The notes under the pieces were generated by a model, which was given only the letters and a program-made list of their open reading frames with translations, was not told where the DNA came from and did not search any database. A DNA stretch of 64,000 bases, from NCBI GenBank assembly GCA_964624145.1, contig CAZUXT010000003.1, positions 1 to 64,000 on the forward strand, in the 5' to 3' direction. The translations under genes and the position numbers were made by a program. The stretch is from WJMT01 sp964624145 (GTDB lineage Bacteria > Acidobacteriota > Aminicenantia > Aminicenantales > Aminicenantaceae). The first letter of the stretch is position 1. Each line of letters begins with the position of its first letter. This document shows, one piece after another, positions 1 to 8,215 of this stretch.

Positions 1-10
1 GAAAAAAAGT

Positions 11-87
<77 letters not shown>

Positions 88-164
88 GTCTCGAATGATT
101 ATAACACAGGAACCATGAGTTTTAAAAGCACTTTAATCAAATTATTTCAAAACGAAATATTTAC

Positions 165-194
165 TTGACATCAGTAAACACCAAAAAATATAAT
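165..194 (+). promoter_or_regulatory. Promoter of the nuoJ operon
   Basis: TTGACA at 165-170 and TATAAT at 189-194 are both exact consensus, with an 18-base spacer. The expected transcription start is near 201, only about 7 bases before the nuoJ ATG at 208. The purine run GGGGAA (195-200) would lie upstream of that start, so the message is predicted to be nearly leaderless. Confidence 0.75.
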
Positions 195-207
195 GGGGAA
201 CTAAAAA

Positions 208-705
208 ATGGCGGTTTTTCTCTTTATACTACTAAGCCTAACCTGTATAGGTTCCATCCTGGGGATGATCCTGTCTAAAAACCAGGCTCACAGCGCCCTT
301 TATCTGATTCTTGCCTTTGTGTGTACCGGCGGACTCTTCGGTCTAATGAGCGCACCTTTCATTGCTGTCGTTCAGATCATCATCTATGCAGGAGCCATTA
401 TGGTGCTGTTCATATTTGTAATCATGATGATTGATATCCGTAAGGGCTTTTCTCCCGAGAGAAAAAAATGGATCCTCTATCCCTCACTGGGCATTGGGCT
501 TGTTCTCATCATCGAGCTTATCTTTATTTTGAACAACGCCCTGGGGCCTTCAGAGGCCAAAGCAGCCGGGACCATTGGAAGTCCCAAGATTTTAGGCAAG
601 ATCCTTTTCACTAAATACCTGTATCCTTTTGAGATAACATCGGTTTTGATCATTGCGGCTCTTGTCGGCGCACTTGTTCTGGTAAAAAAGAAGGAAGAGA
701 AATGA
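208..705 (+). CDS. nuoJ: NADH-quinone oxidoreductase subunit J
   Basis: Membrane subunit of complex I, which couples NADH (or ferredoxin) oxidation to proton or sodium pumping. The 165-aa protein has about five hydrophobic helices and the family's conserved helix 3 region around residues 50-75 (VQIIIYAGAIMVLFIFVIMM). It is the first gene of a tight nuoJKLMN operon with its own promoter, and its stop overlaps the nuoK start (ATGA). No nuoA-I genes are in the window, so the peripheral arm must be encoded elsewhere or be different. Identity rests on motif plus gene order. Confidence 0.95.
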   Translation: MAVFLFILLSLTCIGSILGMILSKNQAHSALYLILAFVCTGGLFGLMSAPFIAVVQIIIYAGAIMVLFIFVIMMIDIRKGFSPERKKWILYPSLGIGLVLIIELIFILNNALGPSEAKAAGTIGSPKILGKILFTKYLYPFEITSVLIIAALVGALVLVKKKEEK

Positions 706-1004
706 TACCCACATATTATTTTCTGATATTAAGCGCTGTTCTTTTTGTCATGGGAACCGTTGGATTTCTTATCAAAAAAGACCTGATCACCCAGTTCATG
801 TGTGTGGAAGTCATGCTGAATGCCGCAAACCTGGCTTTTATCGCCTTTGCCAGGTCATCTTCGTCCTTGAACGGGCAAATCATCGTATTTTTCATTATCA
901 CGGTGGCTGCGGCTGAGGCAGCCGTAGGATTAGCCATAATACTACATGTATACAGGCAGAAAAAGTCCATAAAAACAGAAGACTCCAGTTTAATGAAAGG
1001 ATAA
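702..1004 (+). CDS. nuoK: NADH-quinone oxidoreductase subunit K
   Basis: Small three-helix membrane subunit of complex I (100 aa, the usual length). The two membrane glutamates essential in this family are present at E36 (CVEVMLN) and E72 (AAAEAAVGL), at the same numbers as in E. coli NuoK, so the proton path looks intact. The start overlaps nuoJ by 4 bases and nuoL follows after one base, which indicates translational coupling. Confidence 0.96.
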   Translation: MIPTYYFLILSAVLFVMGTVGFLIKKDLITQFMCVEVMLNAANLAFIAFARSSSSLNGQIIVFFIITVAAAEAAVGLAIILHVYRQKKSIKTEDSSLMKG

Positions 1005-1005
1005 A

Positions 1006-2913
1006 ATGAGAGATATATTCTGGTTGATTCCGCTTGTTCCGGCTCTCAGCACTCTCATTCTCGCTGTTTTCGGGGAAAAACTTCCTAAAAAATACATCTC
1101 TTTTCAAGCCTGCGGAGCGGTCTTTATTTCCTTTCTGATCTCCCTTTACTCCTTTTTAGGACTTCTCAAAATATCCCCAACTGAATACCCGGTTGTAAAA
1201 AATCTCTTCACCTGGATCCATTCGGGAAATTTCCAGGCAAACCTTTCCTTTCAGTTCGACCCTCTGACCGCTGTTATGGCTCTTGTCGTCACGGCCGTCG
1301 GATTCCTGATCCATGTTTATTCCATTGGATATATGGCTGAAGACAGAAGCTACAGCCGGTTCTTTACTCTGATGAACCTTTTTACTTTTTCCATGCTTGT
1401 CCTGGTCATGGCTTCCAATCTGGTGCTCATGTTCGTGGGATGGGAAGGTGTGGGATTCTGTTCTTATATGCTTATAGGGTTCTGGTTCGAAAAGCATTCT
1501 GCAGCCAACGCAGGAAAAAAAGCTTTCATAGTCAACCGGATAGGAGATGCCGGTTTCCTGATTGGAATGCTTTTTATTCTTGTGTATGTCGGAAGCGCTG
1601 AGTTTACAAACATAAATAATGCTGTAGCCAGCGGAAGTCTTTCCCATGGCTTAGTGACCCTGATCGCCATACTGCTTTTTGTGGGAGCGACCGGTAAATC
1701 AGCACAGATCCCGCTCTATGTCTGGCTTCCCGATGCCATGGAAGGCCCGACTCCTGTGAGCGCGCTCATTCATGCAGCCACTATGGTTACGGCAGGCGTG
1801 TATATGGTAGCCCGGATGAATATCTTTTATACCACATCAGAAACAGCCGGTTCCATCGTAGCCATTATCGGCGCGGTCACGGCTGTTTATGCGGGAACCA
1901 TGGCGCTTACGCAAAATGACATTAAACGGGTGCTTGCCTACTCTACGATCTCTCAAATAGGTTATATGTTTATTGGCTGCGGAGTTGGGGCTTATGCCGC
2001 AGGAATATTCCACCTCTACACGCATGCGTTTTTTAAGAGCCTTCTGTTTCTTGCAGCCGGGAGTGTGATGCACGCTCTCTCAGGCGAACTGGATATGAGA
2101 AAGATGGGCGGATTGAAAAAGTACATGCCCTATACATACCCCACATTTCTCATAGGGGCCATCGCCATAGCCGGGGTTCCTTTTCTTTCAGGCTTTTTCT
2201 CCAAGGATGCCATACTGACCGCTGCCTTTGCACAGGGTCAGTATTTTGTGTGGGCCCTTGGCATTTTAGGAGCGGTTCTTACAGCCTTCTACATGTTCAG
2301 GTTGATTTTTCTCACTTTTCACGGCAAAGAAAGAATAGAACCTGAGGTTAAAAAACACATTCATGAATCTCCTCCGGTCATGACGGTTCCGCTTTCCCTG
2401 CTTGCTTTTTTCTCAGTCATAGCCGGGTATATCGGACTTCCGGTCGTGCTTGACAAAAATGCCAACTGGTTCGATCGTTTTCTGGCGCCCATCATGCATA
2501 AGGGGCATGGGCATGAGGCTCATTTGGGTATCGGGATAGAATGGCTTTTGATCTTGATATCCGTTATCGTGGCTTTGACCGGTATTTTCATTGCTTATTT
2601 CTTTTATCTTAAAAAACCTTCGATTCCGCATACACTAGTGAGGCGCTTCCCGTTTCTCTACAGGCTTCTCTATAACAAATACTATATTGATGAAGCCTAT
2701 GATTATGTATTCGTAAGGCCAACCCTTAAAGGGTCTGAATTCGTTTATGATAAATTCGATCTTAATGTCATAGACGGGGCTGTGAACGGAGCGGCTTCAG
2801 GAACCGGATTTTTCGGGAAAATATTGAGTTTTCTTCAAACCGGTTTTATCAAGGACTATGCTTTGATTTTTTTACTGGGAGCTATCATTTTATTAGGCTT
2901 GTTGATCTTTTAA
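1006..2913 (+). CDS. nuoL: NADH-quinone oxidoreductase subunit L
   Basis: Largest antiporter-like proton-pumping subunit of complex I, 635 aa, with multiple membrane helices and the long C-terminal part typical of NuoL. Key charged residues are visible: the channel glutamate in FVGWEGVGFCSY (E147) and the lysine in GATGKSAQIPLYVW (K231), followed by the conserved LPDAMEGPTPVSALIHAATM region. It lies between nuoK and nuoM with 1- and 3-base gaps. It could in principle be the related MrpA/HyfB type, but the neighbours settle NuoL. Confidence 0.97.
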   Translation: MRDIFWLIPLVPALSTLILAVFGEKLPKKYISFQACGAVFISFLISLYSFLGLLKISPTEYPVVKNLFTWIHSGNFQANLSFQFDPLTAVMALVVTAVGFLIHVYSIGYMAEDRSYSRFFTLMNLFTFSMLVLVMASNLVLMFVGWEGVGFCSYMLIGFWFEKHSAANAGKKAFIVNRIGDAGFLIGMLFILVYVGSAEFTNINNAVASGSLSHGLVTLIAILLFVGATGKSAQIPLYVWLPDAMEGPTPVSALIHAATMVTAGVYMVARMNIFYTTSETAGSIVAIIGAVTAVYAGTMALTQNDIKRVLAYSTISQIGYMFIGCGVGAYAAGIFHLYTHAFFKSLLFLAAGSVMHALSGELDMRKMGGLKKYMPYTYPTFLIGAIAIAGVPFLSGFFSKDAILTAAFAQGQYFVWALGILGAVLTAFYMFRLIFLTFHGKERIEPEVKKHIHESPPVMTVPLSLLAFFSVIAGYIGLPVVLDKNANWFDRFLAPIMHKGHGHEAHLGIGIEWLLILISVIVALTGIFIAYFFYLKKPSIPHTLVRRFPFLYRLLYNKYYIDEAYDYVFVRPTLKGSEFVYDKFDLNVIDGAVNGAASGTGFFGKILSFLQTGFIKDYALIFLLGAIILLGLLIF

Positions 2914-2916
2914 ACC

Positions 2917-4509
2917 ATGAATATACCACTTTTATCTATCGTAACATTCCTTCCGGCAGCAGGAGCCCTGCTGTTTATCTTTATTAACCGCAAACAGGAA
3001 AATCTCATCCGCTATACAGCTCTTTTTATAAGTATTATTAATTTTATCTTATCGCTTTTTCTTTATTTTAACTTTAACGGACAAACAGCTGAACCCCAGT
3101 TTGTGGAAAAAGCAGATTGGATCGGATATGGAATCAACTACCATATTGGAATTGACGGGATCAGTCTCTTTCTTGTGCTTTTGACCACCTTTCTGATGCC
3201 TGTTGTCATCCTGTCTTCCTGGAATTCGATCCAGAAAAAAGTCAAAGAATACCATATTTTCATGCTCCTTCTCGGAACCGGCATCATCGGAGTGTTTGTC
3301 TCCTTGAATCTCTTTCTTTTTTATGTCTTCTGGGAAGCTATGCTCATCCCCATGTATTTCCTTATCGGCATCTGGGGAGGCAAAAGAAAGATATACGCCA
3401 CCTTGAAATTTGTACTTTTCACGATGTTCGGCAGTCTGCTCATGCTGGTCGCTATTTTCGTTCTCTATTCTATTTTTTACAAAACGGCCGGAGCCTATTC
3501 GTTAAATATATTCGATTATTATCAGCTTGTGTTAAACCCAAACATTCAAATGTGGCTCTTTCTGGCTTTCGGGCTGGCCTTTGCCATAAAGGTCCCCATG
3601 TTTCCTTTCCATACCTGGCTTCCTGACGCCCATGTGGAAGCCCCCACAGCCGGTTCTGTTATACTGGCAGGAGTTCTGCTGAAAATGGGCACCTATGGTT
3701 TTCTGAGATTTGCCCTTCCTCTTTTTCCTGATGCGGCTAAAAAATTCATACCTTACCTTGCGGTGCTCAGTTTAATAGGGATCATCTACGGAGCACTAAT
3801 GGCGCTCATTCAAAAAGATGTGAAATCCCTTGTTGCCTATTCCAGTGTCAGCCATATGGGATTGATTATGCTGGCCGTGTTTGCACTGAATCTGGAATCA
3901 CTGGAGGGGGCTGTTTACCAGATGCTCAATCATGGATTAAGCACAGGAGCCCTGTTTCTCTGCGTGGGGATACTCTATGAAAGGGCCCACACCCGCATGA
4001 TCAAAGATTATGGTGGTGTCAGCCGCCAGATGCCTGTTTTTGCCGCTTTTTTTCTTATCTGCATGCTTTCATCCGTAGGTCTTCCGGGTTTAAACGGGTT
4101 TGTGGGAGAGATCCTGTGCCTTTTTGGAGTCTTTCAATCCAGTAAGCTGCTGGCTATCCTTGGTGTTTCCACCATCATACTGGCGGCTGCTTATCTGCTA
4201 TGGATGTATCAGAGGGTTATGCAGGGGCCGCTGAAAAACAAAAAGATTCTTAATTTTAAAGACCTGTCAATAAGAGAAATCGGATTTTTGGTCCCCATCA
4301 TTGTTCTTATGTTTTTCATGGGAATTTTCCCCAAGCCTTTTTTGAGAAAAATGGATGCCTCTATCGAACATCTTTTGAAACAGGTCCATAGAGCGGAAAC
4401 CTATGTGGTTGACAAAGAGGCTGACAGAAGACCTTCTTTAAGGATTTCTGAAATAGATATAAACCAAAACACAAAAGAAAACAAAACCGAGACCGATGAC
4501 AATGAATAA
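2917..4509 (+). CDS. nuoM: NADH-quinone oxidoreductase subunit M
   Basis: Second antiporter-like subunit of complex I, 530 aa. The pump residues are E140 (VFWEAMLIPMYFLIG) and K225 (AFAIKVPMFPFHTWLPDAH). After the last helix there is a hydrophilic tail of about 50 residues (from about 480) rich in Lys, Glu, Asp and Asn, longer than the usual NuoM end. The last 14 bases overlap the nuoN start, so the tail may partly reflect the overlap. Fourth gene of the operon. Confidence 0.97.
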   Translation: MNIPLLSIVTFLPAAGALLFIFINRKQENLIRYTALFISIINFILSLFLYFNFNGQTAEPQFVEKADWIGYGINYHIGIDGISLFLVLLTTFLMPVVILSSWNSIQKKVKEYHIFMLLLGTGIIGVFVSLNLFLFYVFWEAMLIPMYFLIGIWGGKRKIYATLKFVLFTMFGSLLMLVAIFVLYSIFYKTAGAYSLNIFDYYQLVLNPNIQMWLFLAFGLAFAIKVPMFPFHTWLPDAHVEAPTAGSVILAGVLLKMGTYGFLRFALPLFPDAAKKFIPYLAVLSLIGIIYGALMALIQKDVKSLVAYSSVSHMGLIMLAVFALNLESLEGAVYQMLNHGLSTGALFLCVGILYERAHTRMIKDYGGVSRQMPVFAAFFLICMLSSVGLPGLNGFVGEILCLFGVFQSSKLLAILGVSTIILAAAYLLWMYQRVMQGPLKNKKILNFKDLSIREIGFLVPIIVLMFFMGIFPKPFLRKMDASIEHLLKQVHRAETYVVDKEADRRPSLRISEIDINQNTKENKTETDDNE

Positions 4510-5935
4510 CACTTGGACACTGCTGCCGATCCTTTTTGTTCTGACAGGGTCTATCCTGGTGCTTTTATTAGAGGTATTCCTAAAGAGGGAAAAAAAGGAA
4601 TATCTTGGCTTTGTTTCCATCATATTTCTTTTATTAAGCGGTACCTCATGCATCCTTTTCTGGAACAAAGGTTTTTCCTATTTTAACGGAGGCCTTTTCC
4701 TGGACAGGCTGGCTCTTCTTCTGTCACTGCTTTTCATCATAGGAACGGCTCTCATCATTCTTATCTCAATGAAATATCTGTCACTCCAGGACACAAATCA
4801 CGGAGAGTACTATTCTCTCCTTCTTTTTGCGCTCATAGGGATTCTCATCATGGTGTCATCCACTGACCTCATCATCATTTTCCTCGGTCTTGAAGTGCTG
4901 TCCATGTCAAGCTATGCCCTGGCAGGGCTTAAACGAGGCGATGAAAAATCAGGGGAAGCCGCATTAAAATACTTTTTGCTGGGAAGCTTTGCTTCGGCCT
5001 TCGTTGTGTACGGCATCGCCCTTCTTTACGGAGCATCAAGGTCAACAGAAATCTTTTCCATCATCAATTATCTTCAATCTGATTCCACACAGACCATCCT
5101 TGTCATCTCAGGACTGGGCATGCTTATTATAGGTTTTGGATTCAAGATCGCTATGGTGCCTTTTCATATGTGGACCCCTGATGTGTACGAAGGTTCTCCC
5201 ACTCCAGTAACCGCTTTTTTCTCAGTCTGCCCCAAAGCAGCAGGTTTTGCGGTTCTTATCAGATTGTTCGGACCTTACTTCAGACAGATCACTGACACCA
5301 AAAATATTTTTGTTGTCCTCTGGCTCCTAGCTGTACTCACTATGATCGCTGGGAATCTTTTAGCTCTCAGACAAAAAAACATAAAAAGAATACTCGCCTA
5401 TTCAAGTATTGCCCATGCAGGCTATATCATGATCGCTATCCTTGCGCAGAGCTATTACAGCCTGGTTTTCTATTTGACCGTATACTTTTTCATGAATATC
5501 GGAGCTTTTTCAGCTGTTATTGCCTTAAGCAAACAAGACAAAGAATACCTGGAACTCGATGACTATGCGGGAATAGGCTTCCGTTACCCCTGGATCGGTG
5601 CGGTTTTATCCGTATTTCTTTTATCCTTAGCTGGATTCCCTCCAACCGGAGGTTTTTTAGCAAAATTTTATGTTTTTTCAGAAGCCGTGCATAAAGGACT
5701 GACTCCCCTCGTTATCATCGGAGTCCTGGCAAGCCTCATCTCGGTCTTTTATTATTTAAGGATCATCGTCTATATGTATATGCGGGAGCCTTCTTACAGC
5801 TTTAAGATATACGAGAACAATCCCGCCCTATTCCTGGCCCTTTTTATCTGTTTATACGGAGTCATCCAGTTGGGCCTTTTCCCGGGAAACGTGCTTCTGT
5901 TCATTAAACAGGCGGTCGCTTCCCTCCCCTTTTAA
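4496..5935 (+). CDS. nuoN: NADH-quinone oxidoreductase subunit N
   Basis: Third antiporter-like subunit of complex I, 479 aa. E133 (FLGLEVLSMSSY) and K217 (GFGFKIAMVPFHMW) carry the same residue numbers as in E. coli NuoN. The ATG at 4496 overlaps nuoM by 14 bases; a second ATG at 4502 is a possible alternative. It is the last gene of the operon. A mosaic repeat begins about 17 bases after its stop, and I see no classic terminator. Confidence 0.97.
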   Translation: MTMNNTWTLLPILFVLTGSILVLLLEVFLKREKKEYLGFVSIIFLLLSGTSCILFWNKGFSYFNGGLFLDRLALLLSLLFIIGTALIILISMKYLSLQDTNHGEYYSLLLFALIGILIMVSSTDLIIIFLGLEVLSMSSYALAGLKRGDEKSGEAALKYFLLGSFASAFVVYGIALLYGASRSTEIFSIINYLQSDSTQTILVISGLGMLIIGFGFKIAMVPFHMWTPDVYEGSPTPVTAFFSVCPKAAGFAVLIRLFGPYFRQITDTKNIFVVLWLLAVLTMIAGNLLALRQKNIKRILAYSSIAHAGYIMIAILAQSYYSLVFYLTVYFFMNIGAFSAVIALSKQDKEYLELDDYAGIGFRYPWIGAVLSVFLLSLAGFPPTGGFLAKFYVFSEAVHKGLTPLVIIGVLASLISVFYYLRIIVYMYMREPSYSFKIYENNPALFLALFICLYGVIQLGLFPGNVLLFIKQAVASLPF

Positions 5936-5952
5936 CCAACCTTTTTTAAACT

Positions 5953-6345
5953 ATAATCCTGGTTATTCACGAGCCGAACTTGTATAAGCTTGAGGAAATT
6001 CAGGTGTGGTTGAAGCGACATTGAAGATTTAGCCTTCGGATGAGGCTTTTCGAGGGAATCCAGCGAAGCTGGACGCTGAGTATGTCTGACCCACGGACGG
6101 GGGGAGTTACGCAAGCGCCGAGAAAAACGAAGGAGAATGGCGTTAAAAATCTGAAGGGAGCACAGGCCACATCTGAATTTCAGATCGGCTCGCCCGAAGG
6201 GTAAAAGCTGCCGATAATAAAAATTAAAGAATAAGCATCAAGAAACGAAATATTCTTATATGGTTTCTTAGAGAACTAGAAAACTGCTTAGAACTTACCT
6301 GGTTATGTATATGCTATCGGCAGCTTTTATGAATAACAAGGATAA
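5953..6345. repeat. Mosaic intergenic repeat, copy A
   Basis: This fills the space between nuoN and the 3' end of rnpB. Left to right: a 21-base end motif (5953-5973) that occurs reverse-complemented at 32524-32544; a 198-base core (5996-6193) matching 32559-32756 at 185 of 198 positions without gaps (counted by eye); then a long-arm hairpin (6202-6329) and an end motif (about 6325-6345). The two ends form imperfect terminal inverted repeats (about 14 of 16). The core holds hairpins at 6031-6047, 6059-6073 (GAA loop) and 6171-6185. No plausible coding frame. It ends within a few bases of rnpB. Confidence 0.75.
6202..6329. repeat. 15-bp perfect inverted repeat with 98-nt loop
   Basis: The arms TAAAAGCTGCCGATA (6202-6216) and its exact complement (6315-6329) enclose an AT-rich loop that contains a second 7-bp hairpin (6240-6246 with 6263-6269). 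It lies immediately beyond the rnpB 3' end; read on the minus strand the closing arm ends in TTTTA, so it could act in 3'-end formation. A hairpin of the same design with different arms occurs at 32298-32420. Confidence 0.85.
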
Positions 6346-6346
6346 G

Positions 6347-6703
6347 GACTGGAGTGGGTCATAAGCCGAATTCTGTCCCCGCTGTTTCATGCGGGTGGTG
6401 GTTATTTATCTGACCCAGTGATTGCTCAATGGGTTAAGCGGTCTACCCGCCCCATGAGACGGACCATCTCCTCAGGGCCGATTTGGCCTTGCTCCGGATG
6501 GGGTTTACCGTGCCACTGGTGTCACCACCAGTGCGGTGAGCTCTTACCTCGCCTTTTCACCCTTACCCCGAAGGGCGGTGTTTTTTCTGTGGCACTTTCC
6601 TCCGGTCACCCGGAGTCGCCGTTAGCGACCATCCTGTCCTGTGGAGTTCGGACTTTCCTCCCCTTCTTTTTCAGAAGGAGCAACCACCTCGCCCACTCCA
6701 GTC
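6347..6703 (-). ncRNA. rnpB: RNase P RNA
   Basis: Catalytic RNA of RNase P, which matures tRNA 5' ends. On the minus strand the universally conserved 5' block GAGGAAAGTCCGAACTCC (near 6660) and 3' block ACAGAATTCGGCTTAT (6361-6376) form helix P4. The terminal helix P1 pairs GACTGGAGTGGG (6692-6703) with its complement at 6347-6358, which fixes both ends. Length is about 357 nt. The 5' 82 nt overlap the 3' end of the upstream regulator gene on the same strand, so the RNA is either processed from that message or has a promoter inside the gene. Confidence 0.95.
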
Positions 6704-8073
6704 TTTATTTGAATTCCGTACTGTTCCAATTTTTTATATAAATTGCTTCTCGGCGTATCTATACTTCGTGCTGTCTGGGAAATGTTCCATTCATTTTCCT
6801 CAAGCTTGGTAAGGATGAATTCTTTCTCTGCTAGTTCCCTAAAATCTTTAAGGGTCTTTACTTTGCTCTTTTCAGGAAAACAAATTTGCGCATCTCCTTT
6901 TATGTGTTCCGGAAGGTGATCTTTATCTATGATCTCATCTTCTGTCATTATAATAAGCCTCTCCACCACGTTTTTCAGCTCTCTGACATTTCCTTTCCAT
7001 GGATATTTTATCATTATTTCTATGGCGTCTTCAGTGAATTTTTTTAGCTTGAAATTGTTTTCATCAGAATAAAGCCTGCAAAAATAATCTATGAGCAGTG
7101 GGATATCATCCTTTTTTTCTCTTAAAGGTGGAGAATAAAGAGGAACAACATTAAGACGAAAATATAAATCCTCTCTAAAACTTCCGTCTTTAATTTCCTT
7201 TTTCAAGTCTTTGTTCGTAGCAGCGATGACCCTGACATCCACCTTCTCGACCTTATTGGACCCGACTTTCTGCACTTCTCCTTCTTCAAGAACCCGGAGC
7301 ACTTTGGCCTGAGTTTTTAAACTCATGTCAGCGACTTCATCCAGAAATATGGTGCCCCTGTCTGCCATATCAAATTTTCCCTGTTTTTTTTCAGTTGCCC
7401 CTGTAAAGGCTCCTTTTAAATGCCCGAAAAGTTCGCTCTCTATCAGCTCCTCAGGGATGGCGGCGCAATTGACCTGAATGAACTCTTCATCTTTTCTCCG
7501 GCTCTTTTCATGAATGGCTCTTGCGATCAATTCTTTTCCGGTCCCGCTCTCTCCATATATGATGACAGTCGCATTAGTGGGCGCTGTTTTCAGTATTTCC
7601 TCCCAGAGCTTGGCCATCAAAGGATGCTGACCCACTAATTTATACTGCTTTTCAGCTTTTTTACTTAAATCTTTATATTTTCTCAGCAGTTTCTTTTGAC
7701 TTAAAGCGTTTCTTACACCCAGAAGCACCCGTTCCCTGTGAAGAGGCTTCTCAAAAAAATCAAACGCTCCCAGTTTTGTGGCTTCTACGGCTGTCTGAAT
7801 GGTTCCGTGTCCGGATATCATTATAATCTCAGGAGAATAAGGCCTTCTTTTAAGGTCCTTTAGTATTTCCAATCCGTCTTTATCAGGAAGTTTTATATCA
7901 AGAAGGATAAGGTCCAGCCCTACTGTTTCGTCAATGATCCCATAAGCTTCCTCTCCAGTGGAAGCCTGAAGAAAGGTGTATCCTTCATATTCAAATATCA
8001 TTTTTAAGGATTTGCGTATGTATTCTTCGTCATCGACAACGAGAATCTTTTCTCTTTTTTGCTTTTTACTCAT
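6622..8073 (-). CDS. Sigma54-dependent response regulator (NtrC family)
   Basis: Transcription activator of two-component systems. Domains: receiver (about 8-125, phosphoacceptor D59, acidic pocket D14/D15); sigma54 AAA+ domain with Walker A GESGTGKE (174-181) and the sigma54-contact loop GAFTGA (221-226); Fis-type helix-turn-helix ending near residue 455 (NISQTARS...NLYKKLEQYG). The frame has no stop before rnpB. The last 26 residues (458-483) are encoded by the first part of RNase P RNA and end at the TAA at 6622-6624. That tail has no counterpart in the family. No histidine kinase is adjacent. Confidence 0.92.
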   Translation of the reverse strand: MSKKQKREKILVVDDEEYIRKSLKMIFEYEGYTFLQASTGEEAYGIIDETVGLDLILLDIKLPDKDGLEILKDLKRRPYSPEIIMISGHGTIQTAVEATKLGAFDFFEKPLHRERVLLGVRNALSQKKLLRKYKDLSKKAEKQYKLVGQHPLMAKLWEEILKTAPTNATVIIYGESGTGKELIARAIHEKSRRKDEEFIQVNCAAIPEELIESELFGHLKGAFTGATEKKQGKFDMADRGTIFLDEVADMSLKTQAKVLRVLEEGEVQKVGSNKVEKVDVRVIAATNKDLKKEIKDGSFREDLYFRLNVVPLYSPPLREKKDDIPLLIDYFCRLYSDENNFKLKKFTEDAIEIMIKYPWKGNVRELKNVVERLIIMTEDEIIDKDHLPEHIKGDAQICFPEKSKVKTLKDFRELAEKEFILTKLEENEWNISQTARSIDTPRSNLYKKLEQYGIQIKTGVGEVVAPSEKEGEESPNSTGQDGR

Positions 8074-8169
8074 TTGCTTGCCCTATTCATAAAAAAATAC
8101 CGATCAAAGCCTGCCATTTGATGATATTACATTCCGTTATAAATGGCAATATGGTGTCACTTTACATTC

Positions 8170-8204
8170 TTGATAAAATGAAAGGATGATATATAGTATA
8201 TAAT
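8170..8204 (+). promoter_or_regulatory. Candidate promoter of the M16 operon
   Basis: TTGATA (8170-8175) is followed after 16 bases by TATAGT (8192-8197); an exact TATAAT also occurs at 8199-8204. Either gives a start 5-12 bases before the ATG at 8216, that is, a very short leader. The exact -10 box is undecided. Confidence 0.45.
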
Positions 8205-8215
8205 ATGGTGAAATT

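Noticed and set aside
5932..6114. Minus-strand ORF in mosaic repeat A, similar to one at 32489-32758
   Set aside because: The two frames resemble each other only because the DNA is a repeat. They have no ribosome-binding site and different ends, and the region is better explained as a structured non-coding repeat.
8074..8215. Sigma54 promoter near the NtrC-type regulator
   Set aside because: TGGCA-like bases occur, but no GG-N10-GC pair with correct spacing is present on either strand.
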